Shown here in pieces: positions 1 through 6,800 of a stretch of DNA of 7,150 bases. Within the stretch, counting starts at the first letter, position 1. Each line of letters begins with the position of its first letter. Position numbers and translations under genes: made by a program. The DNA lies in the NCBI RefSeq assembly GCF_037026715.1, contig NZ_JBANCG010000024.1:1-7150 (forward strand). Reading direction: 5' to 3'. The notes beneath the pieces are model-generated. The model searched no databases. It was not told the origin of the DNA and saw nothing but the letters and a program-made list of their open reading frames with translations. The stretch is from Breoghania sp037026715 (GTDB taxonomy: Bacteria; Pseudomonadota; Alphaproteobacteria; Rhizobiales; Stappiaceae).

Positions 1-214
1 TGCACAGGCTTTCGATCGCCGCGTTCAGTCCAACGATCTGGCGCCGGGTTTCTCTCGTGTCGTTCCGCGAATAGCGGATCGGCTTCAACGCATCGCCGCA
101 GGCGTCTGAGACATCAGTCCCGTAGGTTCGGGTCGCTGTCGTCTGGCAACCCGCCAGAAGCATCAAACCGGGCAATGGCAGCATCAGAAGCAGCCTCGGC
201 CTTGTTCGCGGCAT
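1..214 (-). CDS. Overlapping Rz1-like outer-membrane lipoprotein (o-spanin) candidate, 3' partial
   Basis: This frame starts with ATG at 214 inside the i-spanin gene, shifted +1 relative to it, and stays open for 71 codons to the window edge. The N-terminus is a textbook lipoprotein signal: Arg at residues 3, 5 and 7, a Leu-rich core at 8-20, and the lipobox LLAGC at 19-23 with the lipidated Cys at 23. The next residues are QTT, with no Asp at position +2, so outer-membrane sorting is expected. The mature part has another Cys at 39, a motif PIRYSRNDTRETRRQIV (45-61) and NAAIESLC (64-71). From memory, small lysis-cassette lipoproteins of alphaproteobacterial phages carry similar segments close to their C-termini. 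GGAGG lies 9 nt before the ATG. In-frame ATGs at 184 and 163 would spoil the signal. It would pair with the i-spanin to fuse the two membranes in the last step of lysis. Confidence 0.75.
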   Translation of the reverse strand, partial: MPRTRPRLLLMLPLPGLMLLAGCQTTATRTYGTDVSDACGDALKPIRYSRNDTRETRRQIVGLNAAIESLC

Positions 215-344
215 CCCTCGACGCCTCCAGTTGGGCCGCAATCGCCTCGGCTGCCCCGGCGTCGAGGAGTTGCCTGTCTCCCAGGAACCCGACGAACTTC
301 CGGAGCAGCGAGAGCGCGGCCAGAATGATCTTGAGCCACGTCAT
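114..344 (-). CDS. Small Rz-like inner-membrane spanin (i-spanin) candidate
   Basis: This 76-aa protein starts 6 nt after the stop of the holin-like gene. The N-terminus (TWLKIILAALSLLRKFVGFLG, residues 2-22) is hydrophobic but broken by Lys5 and Arg15-Lys16, so it is a short membrane anchor or an amphipathic helix. Residues 28-60 are Ala/Glu/Asp/Arg-rich and strongly helical, suitable for a periplasmic coiled coil. The tail is acidic (DDSDPNLRD). An inner-membrane spanin has this plan: a single N-terminal anchor and a helical periplasmic domain that reaches an outer-membrane lipoprotein. The strongest support is the overlapping lipoprotein gene in another frame, the arrangement known for lambda Rz/Rz1. 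No good Shine-Dalgarno precedes the ATG, so translation probably depends on coupling to the holin-like gene. It is shorter than classical Rz, and no residue motif proves the role. Confidence 0.65.
   Translation of the reverse strand: MTWLKIILAALSLLRKFVGFLGDRQLLDAGAAEAIAAQLEASRDAANKAEAASDAAIARFDASGGLPDDSDPNLRD
224..228 (-). promoter_or_regulatory. Shine-Dalgarno for the overlapping lipoprotein start
   Basis: GGAGG lies 9 nt before the ATG at 214, within the coding sequence of the i-spanin candidate. The spacing is at the long end of normal. Its presence at the one ATG that gives a complete lipoprotein signal supports real translation of this internal frame. Confidence 0.6.
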
Positions 345-350
345 GAGCGG

Positions 351-707
351 TCAGACGGCCGAGGCCGCATCCTTGTCGTCCTGTCCGGCAACGATGGCGG
401 CATTCGAGGCATAGGCGTTGCCGATGGTCGCCACCGCGTCGGCATTGGTGTTCTTGCCGAAGTTGATGGCCAGGAAGTTCAGCACGGCCAGCACATAGCC
501 CCACCACCTGTTATCGCTCTTGCTGGCGGTCGCCGCCGTGATGGCGTTGGCGATGAGCACGAGCGAGGCGATCACGCTCCAGATCGTCGCCGCGTTGTCG
601 GACCAGAAGCCCGTCACGGTGGAAATCCAGGCGGCATCCGCGGCGAAGGCCGAACCGGAAGCAAAGACGAGGCCCGCAAGCCCCAGAACCACAGAGAGAA
701 TGCGCAT
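351..707 (-). CDS. Holin-like small membrane protein
   Basis: This 118-aa protein lies between the endolysin and the spanin genes, where a holin is expected. Residues 4-22 are a hydrophobic segment after Arg2, ending in a signal-peptidase-like AFA-AD site. Two further hydrophobic segments lie near 40-60 (TIWSVIASLVLIANAITAA) and 67-84 (RWWGYVLAVLNFLAINFG), separated by a short basic, polar loop. The C-terminal 30 residues are soluble and Asp/Ala-rich. It could be a three-span holin, or a two-span protein after signal removal. I chose the ATG at 707 because GGAG sits 6 nt upstream. An in-frame ATG at 719, four codons earlier, has only a purine run 2 nt away. I do not recognise a named holin family, so the role rests on position and topology. 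Confidence 0.7.
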   Translation of the reverse strand: MRILSVVLGLAGLVFASGSAFAADAAWISTVTGFWSDNAATIWSVIASLVLIANAITAATASKSDNRWWGYVLAVLNFLAINFGKNTNADAVATIGNAYASNAAIVAGQDDKDAASAV

Positions 708-713
708 ATCAGT

Positions 714-717
714 CTCC
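714..717 (-). promoter_or_regulatory. Shine-Dalgarno favouring the inner start of the holin-like gene
   Basis: GGAG lies 6 nt before the ATG at 707 and overlaps codons 1-2 of the alternative start at 719. The sequence on the minus strand is ATGGAGACTGATATG, so the upstream ATG partly forms the ribosome site of the downstream one. Confidence 0.6.
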
Positions 718-809
718 ATCGCCCCTGATCGAGCACAACAAGGCCCACGGCCAGCCAGGGACCAGCCGGCGCGGGAAAGGATCGATTGTCGGAAAGGAAA
801 GAGCCCGGC

Positions 810-1373
810 TTATCGGGATGCGGCGCGGGCGAGCAGGATCGCGCGGTCCAGAACGCCGGTATCATTCGGCTGGAAGCGGGCGCGGTAGCCTTCGACGCGG
901 TGCGTCCAGCCCCGCCCGAAGGTGGCAAAGGTGGAAAGCCGATGCAGGAACGACATGCGCCGCTTGCAGACAGCAGAGACAAGCGCTTCCGGATCGGCGG
1001 CACGGGCTGCGGCAAGTGTGATGTTGCCGATGGTCCCGTCCGCCCGGACGCCAAGGGCGCGCTGAAGCGCCTTGACCGCCCGGCGCACGCCGGAGTTCAC
1101 GGCGAAATCAAACACCGCGAATTCCACGCCTGCCGGCAGGCCGTCGCCCCTGACCGCGTCCCAATACTGGCTTCGATAGATCGAGGCGACCTCGTCGGCC
1201 GTGATGTGGCGGACGCTTTGCGTGCGCAGCCCGAGGCGTTTGCGATAGGCGGTATAGACCCGTTGTGTGACGCCCCTATTGGTGGCGCCGCCGGGGTCTT
1301 TCGGGTGGTTGATGTAGCCGCCCTCATAGGCCAGCACCCATTCCAGGCACTGGCGGTAGTTCTGAAAGGACAT
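810..1373 (-). CDS. GH108-family endolysin (N-acetylmuramidase)
   Basis: This 187-aa enzyme should cleave the glycan backbone of peptidoglycan at the end of infection. The N-terminal half is a GH108 catalytic domain: the family's EGGY motif is at residues 17-20, with Glu17 the expected catalytic acid, followed by NHPKDPGGATNRGVTQ at 22-37 and SQYWD at 68-72. Residues 85-165 (FAVFDFAVNSG, then ALQRALGVRADGTIGN) match the PG_binding_3 domain that pairs with GH108. The length is typical. There is no signal peptide or signal anchor, so it should collect in the cytoplasm and need a holin; a holin-like gene follows 102 nt downstream. The ATG has GAGG at a 7-nt spacing. The start lies only 25 nt past an intrinsic terminator, so expression needs read-through or a promoter inside the upstream gene. 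Confidence 0.93.
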   Translation of the reverse strand: MSFQNYRQCLEWVLAYEGGYINHPKDPGGATNRGVTQRVYTAYRKRLGLRTQSVRHITADEVASIYRSQYWDAVRGDGLPAGVEFAVFDFAVNSGVRRAVKALQRALGVRADGTIGNITLAAARAADPEALVSAVCKRRMSFLHRLSTFATFGRGWTHRVEGYRARFQPNDTGVLDRAILLARAASR

Positions 1374-1398
1374 GGGTAATCCTCATACGTGCAGGCAC

Positions 1399-1421
1399 AA
1401 AAAAGCCCGCTCCAAGCGGGC
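1399..1421 (-). terminator. Intrinsic (rho-independent) terminator between tail and lysis genes
   Basis: Read on the minus strand, a perfect 7-bp GC-rich stem (GCCCGCT / AGCGGGC) with a 3-nt TGG loop is followed at once by six T residues. It lies 27 nt past the stop of the DUF4376 gene and 25 nt before the endolysin ATG. There is no comparable T tract on the plus-strand side, so it acts on leftward transcription only. Some read-through is likely if the lysis genes share the late promoter. Confidence 0.85.
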
Positions 1422-1448
1422 AACGAACGATCGTGTTTTCGGAGCTGG

Positions 1449-2051
1449 TCAGCCGCCCCGCGCCGCGGCGAATGCGGCATCGACGGCCGCGCGCGTCGTG
1501 ACCTCGCCGGCATTGATCGCGAGAGCGACGGTTTCTTCCGCGGCGAAGCACGCAGCGACATGGGCAAGGACGGCGTCCGACATGGCGACGATCGCCGCGG
1601 CATTGAGAGCGAACCAGCCGTTCAATGCCTTCCAAGTGGTCGTGAAATCGGCATCCGCACCGGCTTTCACCCGCGCCGCCAGAACCTTGCCCTGACTGTC
1701 GCGGTCGGTCGCAATTTCCATTGTGTCGACGGTGAGCCCGCCCGTTTCCGCATCGAAGCGAATGGACGCAAGGTGAGTCTTGAGCTCGTCGGGCGTCGGC
1801 GCGGGCGCCGGCGGCGCGCTCCACGCCCCGTCATCTTGGCGGACATAGCCCGCGAACACGTCGTCCTCGACTTCGATCCAGCCGTCCGCGATCACCCCGG
1901 CGACAGCGGCGCGCGCCGGTTGCAGAATGATGGTCGCCCCATCCGCGCCCATCTCCGCGATCTCCTCCACCGCCTCTTGCGGTGCGACGGACCACACCGG
2001 AACCTTGCTAATCGTGCGGGCGATGCCATCAATGACCAGGGCGTATTTCAT
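1449..2051 (-). CDS. DUF4376 tail-associated protein, candidate fibre assembly factor
   Basis: This is a 200-aa protein. The frame stays open upstream to 2255, but the ATG at 2051 is chosen because GGAGG lies 8 nt before it and it overlaps the fibre stop as TGATG. The 68 residues an earlier start would add are Arg-rich and read as an out-of-frame shadow of the fibre gene. Residues 1-75 form a small N-terminal domain (YALVIDGIARTI; GWIEVEDDV). Residues 76-88 are a Pro/Ala linker. Residues 89-196 match the DUF4376 pattern seen at the end of many phage tail proteins: VDTMEIATDRDSQGKVLAA, then TTWKALNGWFALNAAAI, then AVLAHVAACFAAE. DUF4376 has no settled function. Proteins with it usually sit directly after a tail fibre gene, which fits a chaperone or fibre-tip role. 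A strong terminator follows the stop, so this ends the tail transcription block. Confidence 0.78.
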   Translation of the reverse strand: MKYALVIDGIARTISKVPVWSVAPQEAVEEIAEMGADGATIILQPARAAVAGVIADGWIEVEDDVFAGYVRQDDGAWSAPPAPAPTPDELKTHLASIRFDAETGGLTVDTMEIATDRDSQGKVLAARVKAGADADFTTTWKALNGWFALNAAAIVAMSDAVLAHVAACFAAEETVALAINAGEVTTRAAVDAAFAAARGG

Positions 2052-3694
2052 CAGGCGATCCTCCGGAAAATGACCTCGGCGAATGTCTCCGGTCCACCGT
2101 GGTTGACCGACACGCCGAGGGCCTGGTCGGCGTTGGTGTTGACGTATTGCTGAAACTCGAGCGATGCGGCGGAGGCGAGCACGAAACGCCCGATCACACA
2201 CAGCGTGCCTGAGTTGGCTTCTGCTGATCTGGCGTAGTAGGCGGAGCCCTCGCAAAGCGTGACGCCATTCGTCACGTCCTGAAGACGCAACTGCGTGGAA
2301 CGCGTCGCATAGGTAGCCGCAACGCCGTGAACGAGATACGTGCCGGCGGGGAGCGTCACCCGATTTTCCGCAAGGCTCGCGGACGGGATGTTGTTCACCT
2401 CGATCGTCTGCAACGGCCGTGCGAACCAGGCCAACGTCGCGTCCGCATAGCCGCCCTTCTCGCCGCTCGGCCGTTCATCACGCACCCACAGGATCGCGTC
2501 CTGAGCGGCCGCCACATAGGCCGTGTTCGCCGTTCGCAGGGAATTGTCGCCCACTTCCTGACCGGGCACCTGAAGCTCCGAGTAGATGCGCATGACATGG
2601 CTTGCGCGATCCACCGCGAAGATCGTTGCCGATGCGGTGCCGTCGTCGTGATAGGAGGACAGGGAGAGATTGGAGCCGGTATCGTCTCCGGTCTCGGCGT
2701 TCGCGTTGGCATGCAGTGACCAGCGATTGACGCCTCCCGTCAGCCAGCGGAACATCGCGCTCCAGCCGGACGGGGCGTCCGCGTCAATGAACGCGCTGCC
2801 CTCCTCCGCAATCGCCCGCACGCGGGTATTGCCTTCCGTCCGCCGCAGGACGAGATCGCCGCCGCTCGTGATCGTTCCGCCAACCGACCAGTTGCCGGCG
2901 ACGCCACCGGCCGGGGCCTTCTTCTGGTCAAGCGCTTCCAGCGCCGCCTGCACGTTGGTCGAACCGATCCCGCCAAAAGGCGCGACCGAGATAAGCCTTG
3001 CCGGCGCCCCCACCGTACTTTCGGCCCGTGCAGCAAACCTCTGAGCGTCTTGCCGTGCGGCAATCGCCTTTTCTTCCGCCGCTTCCGCACCGCGTCGGGC
3101 CGTCAAAGCCCCCGCCGCGTCGGCTGCCGCGTTGCGTTCCGAGTTCGCCGCGGCTCTGGCGGAGCCCGCCGCGGAGGTCATCTGGCCCGCAAGGGTTTCC
3201 GGATCATAGGCGACGGTTTCAAGACGTGCGCCCGCCCCCATTCGCGCGACATGCCCCTTCGGCCAGCTCGTCGGGACTTCCAGCAAGGGAAGTTCCCCTT
3301 CCTGCGTGGCCGGGACCGCGATCGATCGGGAGGCTCGTGCCTCGACTGCCTGAATACTCAGTGCCATCTTGTCGAGCGCATTGGAAATGACGGCCGTATC
3401 GAGCTTCGATCCGTCGAACGCGTAGCCCTGGGCATAGTCGCTGACGAGCGCGATTGTCAGGTAGCAGCCGGCGGGGAGAAGCGACGGATCGAAATGGATC
3501 GCGCCGGTGGAGAAGGCGCCGCCGCTCACGGTGAACTGATCGCCGTGCGTCCAGACTGTATTCCGCCCCTGGGCATCCGTTGCGATGACGGCCAGATCGC
3601 CGGCATCGTGGAACACAAAGTCGATCTGGGCGGAGCCGGTGACACCGTCGCCCATGACCTGAACCCGTCCCCTCGTAAACGCGGGAATTGTCAT
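2051..3694 (-). CDS. Phage tail fibre protein, podovirus (T7-like) N-terminal type
   Basis: This 547-aa protein is probably the trimeric receptor-binding fibre. Residues 1-105 look like the tail-attachment domain of T7-type fibres (IDFVFHDAGDLAV, then WTHGDQFTVSGG and GAIHFD). Residues 106-150 hold a segment common in podovirus fibres: a helix with LDKMALSIQAVEARASRSI followed by a Pro-rich stretch ending in WPKGHVARMG. Residues 165-226 are an Ala-rich helix, probably a trimeric coiled-coil stalk. Residues 381-397 (GDNSLRTANTAYVAAA) match the short collar repeat of many fibres (phage_fiber_2 type). The C-terminal ~110 residues (GTYLVHG, LRLQDVTNGV, IGRFVLA, FAEVIFRRI) suggest a C1q/TNF-like beta-sandwich head that would contact the host surface. 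The ATG is preceded by AGGA at 8 nt. The stop overlaps the next start as TGATG, so the two are probably co-translated. Phage fibre is near certain; the fold of the head is inferred. Confidence 0.85.
   Translation of the reverse strand: MTIPAFTRGRVQVMGDGVTGSAQIDFVFHDAGDLAVIATDAQGRNTVWTHGDQFTVSGGAFSTGAIHFDPSLLPAGCYLTIALVSDYAQGYAFDGSKLDTAVISNALDKMALSIQAVEARASRSIAVPATQEGELPLLEVPTSWPKGHVARMGAGARLETVAYDPETLAGQMTSAAGSARAAANSERNAAADAAGALTARRGAEAAEEKAIAARQDAQRFAARAESTVGAPARLISVAPFGGIGSTNVQAALEALDQKKAPAGGVAGNWSVGGTITSGGDLVLRRTEGNTRVRAIAEEGSAFIDADAPSGWSAMFRWLTGGVNRWSLHANANAETGDDTGSNLSLSSYHDDGTASATIFAVDRASHVMRIYSELQVPGQEVGDNSLRTANTAYVAAAQDAILWVRDERPSGEKGGYADATLAWFARPLQTIEVNNIPSASLAENRVTLPAGTYLVHGVAATYATRSTQLRLQDVTNGVTLCEGSAYYARSAEANSGTLCVIGRFVLASAASLEFQQYVNTNADQALGVSVNHGGPETFAEVIFRRIA
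2060..2064 (-). promoter_or_regulatory. Shine-Dalgarno that fixes the DUF4376 protein start
   Basis: GGAGG lies 8 nt before the ATG at 2051, inside the last codons of the fibre gene. With the TGATG stop/start overlap it supports translational coupling and rules against the longer upstream reading of this frame. Confidence 0.8.
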
Positions 3695-3828
3695 GTCTGT
3701 TTTCCTGATTGGATGAAGAGGAGTGGGAAATCAGCAGTGCGAGTTGCGCCGGATCGAGACGGAAGAGCGCCTTGCATCCTGACGGCAAAGATCAATTGGA
3801 TTGCTGAGCCCTGCTCTATCGAGCGTGG

Positions 3829-6800
3829 TCACTCCACCGCGTTTTCAAGCGCGGGTCTGACCTTTGTGTTCAGCAGAGTGCGGGCGCCGGGCAACGTCCC
3901 GCCCGGCACAAGGCGAAGCATCGCCTTCGCGCCCTGCCTGTCGACCTCGCCCCTTGCGGTCTGCGAGGCGATCGTCACCAGATCCTGGACGAGCCCGACG
4001 CTCGGCCCAAAAAGGGCGCCCATCGAATTGCGTGAGGCGTAGCGCGAAACCGTGCCGCCGGTATCGCGATCCCCCGCCGCCGTCTGCAAAGCCGACGTGA
4101 TGGTGAGCGGGACCGGCCCGGCGTGGCTCACGCCGATCTTGTCCATGGTGTTGGAGATCTGGAACGGGATTGCCAGCAGCCCGGAGCGATCGAGACCGTT
4201 GGCGATCCACTCGCCCGGATTGTCCAGCAGCCGCTCGGCCCGGTCGTCGTCGCCGCGCTCCTTGTACTTCGCCCACGATACGAGCATGCCCAGCGCGGTC
4301 GAAAACACCATCTGTTCGGCCAGGCGGTGCGGGCGCTCCTGCAGACCCGCAATTAACACGCGCTGGTGACTGGCAAGCGCAAACGACTGAAATTGCGTGA
4401 CGACCTTGCCCCAGTTGGAATGCGTCCACAGAGGCGTATCGGCCACACCTTTCGTGACGATCGTCCGATCGACATCCTTGTTCAGCGCCGCGGCGAAGGC
4501 CCGGCGCGCGACATCGTCGTCCCAGGCTTCGACATTGGCGCCATAGACGTTTTTCTCCCGCACGCCGTGGGTACGGAACTGCGCCGCGATGCGACGCGTC
4601 ATATCCTCATCGAAACCCAGATAGGCCATATAGGCCCGCTCTTCTCTCGACATGGCGCCGGGGCGGAGCGCGTTCCGCATGATCCGGTTTTGCGTCATCA
4701 CCGCAGCCATGGTCTTCATCGTGTCGTTCCACGCGCCCAGAAAGGTCAGCCGCGAAAACACGTTGGAGGAATTGGAGAGAAACCGCTCGAACGTGGAGCC
4801 GTAGGCATAGGGGTCCGTCAGCTCCGCCAACTGTGCAAGCCGGCTCTGCAATACGGTTTCCGTAACCGCCCCGAGAGCCCGCGCATCGGCCCGGGAGATC
4901 TTCGCCGCCTTGAGGCGCGAGACAAGAATGGGCACCCCGTCCCGCATCGTGGCGCGCACACCGTGCACGGCGACGGAACGCGACAGATCCGAAAGGCTGG
5001 AGAGCGCCACACCGCCCAAGAGCCGCATGTAATTGAACGTCAATGCAGCCCGCGTCAGCCTCCCCCAGTTGGAATTCTGTTCGGCCGAGCGATATGTGCC
5101 CCGGATCATGTCGCGAAACGCCGCCAGATTGGTCTGGTCGCGCTCAAAGGCTTTCGTGAGGCTCTTGCGCTCGGCTTCCGTTTTGGCCGCATCGAGCTTC
5201 TGGTGATACTCGTCGTCCAGCGCCTTGAACTGGTCCCGCATGTCGGCCCGGCCGAATTTCGAGGTCAGCTCCACTTCGGCCCCGGCCGTTCGCGCATAGT
5301 GGCGCGTGATGGCGTCCATGTCGCTGACGAGGAAGCCTTCCAGTTCCACGTCGGGAATACGGAGCAGGCGCCCTTTAAGCGGGCCTCGCGTTGCCGGGGT
5401 GAGCCATTGCGGCATATCCCCCTGACCATTGCCCGTGACGTTGTCATAGATCGAGTTGACGATCTCGTTCACGTACTCGTTGAAATCTTCCGGCGAAATG
5501 AAATCCAGATCGTCCCCGGCATCCTTGGGCAAATAGGGCTTCAGCTTCTCGACTTTGGCCTCGCCTTTGATAACTCGCTCATCGACACCAATCTTATCGT
5601 GCCGGAGCGCACGCAGCTCGGCCGCGATTTCCGGCGTGACCTTGCCTGCGGGAACGGCCTCCAGCTCCTCTATACGCTTGCCCAAACGCGATTGCCGGGC
5701 CTTCACCTGCTCCAGCCCTTTCCGGGCGTCGGCATAGTCAACCAGGATCGACACGCGCCGGGAGCCATTGGCGTACTGGCGCACCTCGTTGATCCGCGCT
5801 TCAAGCTCGTTCAACTCGTCCGCCAGCTTGTCGGCAGACGCACCGGCAATTGTCTGTTCTTTAGCGACATCGTCGGTCAGCCGGTCGAAATCCTCCAGGT
5901 CGCGGTTCATAGCGGCAATGCGCTTGTCGAGATCCGTCAGCTGATGTTCCGCCCTGACCGCATTGTCGAGGTATTGGCGGACCTCTTTCACACTCGCATT
6001 CGGGGATAGCCCGATACTGTCGAGCCAATGCTCGACATTCTGTTCCAGCGCATCCCGAGCCGCCTCTTCCGCCAGTTCATCGCCTTCGCGCAGAGGATTG
6101 CCGCCCAACTCGTCCCGGATCGCGGCCAGCACTTCGTCTCGATCGACATAGCCGCTGTCTGGGTCGGACATGCGTGCAAGCAACGGGTCTTCGCCGGCCA
6201 CGAGATTGTCGATATCGCGCAAGCCCTTCTCCTTGCGCAGAAGGCCCGGCACGGTCTTGTGGGTTACCCCCATATGGCGCAATTCGGCTGCCAGATCGGA
6301 ATCGGCGTGCACGCCGCCATGCGCCTTCAGGATGCCGAGGATCGGGTACCGGGCGCGCGACGGGCGCGCGCGGCCAACCCGCGCCACATCCTTCATAATC
6401 GCGTCGTCATGGCGCGTGGACTTCGCCACGTCCAGCACCGAGCGCGGGACGCGATCTCGCAGCACGTCGAGCCGCTTGCCCTCCTCCTTGCGGATCAAAT
6501 CGACCTTTCGTGCGCGCACGGACTTCCGCTTCTCCAGACGGCCTTCCACGTTCTTCAGGCGCGTGTGAGCGCGCGCAAGCTCGTCATCCAGATCGGTAGC
6601 CTTGTTGATGGTCCGCGCGATGCGGATTTCCTCCTGGCGCTCTTGCGCTTTGCGCACAGCACCCGAAACATGCCTTCGCACGATCGCCTTGAACTCGGAT
6701 GCGCGGGCGATGATCTTTGGCCGGTCATAGACACGCGTCACGTAACTCAGAGCAGTGTCGAGGTGCAGGTCTTGGGGCAGGATGCGCAATTCCTGCATGC

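Noticed and set aside
231..728. 165-codon plus-strand frame opposite the holin and spanin genes
   Set aside because: Its translation is Gly/Arg/His-rich with no membrane or domain signal, and it is antisense to three coherent lysis genes.
720..809. GC-rich 90-bp spacer with two GGCTGG copies between the endolysin and holin-like genes
   Set aside because: The copies are short direct repeats without a stable hairpin plus T tract and without a promoter pattern; nothing functional can be claimed.
2052..2255. Upstream extension of the DUF4376 frame
   Set aside because: The extra 68 residues are Arg-rich noise overlapping the end of the fibre gene; the ATG at 2051 has a strong ribosome site and a coupled stop/start.
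3691..3777. 28-aa minus-strand frame in the spacer, ending with ATGA overlap on the fibre start
   Set aside because: It has no usable Shine-Dalgarno (AGG abuts the ATG) and no recognisable composition. A leader peptide is possible but unsupported.
3786..3828. Small inverted repeat GAGC-AGG-GCTC after the giant protein gene
   Set aside because: The stem is only 4 bp and no T tract follows, so it is not a credible terminator.
3050..4042. 330-codon open frame on the plus strand
   Set aside because: It crosses the antisense of two well-supported genes and the spacer between them, has an Arg-rich composition and shows no recognisable motif.
4366..6009. 547-codon open frame on the plus strand
   Set aside because: It lies wholly antisense to the giant virion protein gene, its translation is Arg/His/Gly/Pro-rich without domain signals, and it is the sort of long antisense frame GC-rich DNA makes by codon bias.
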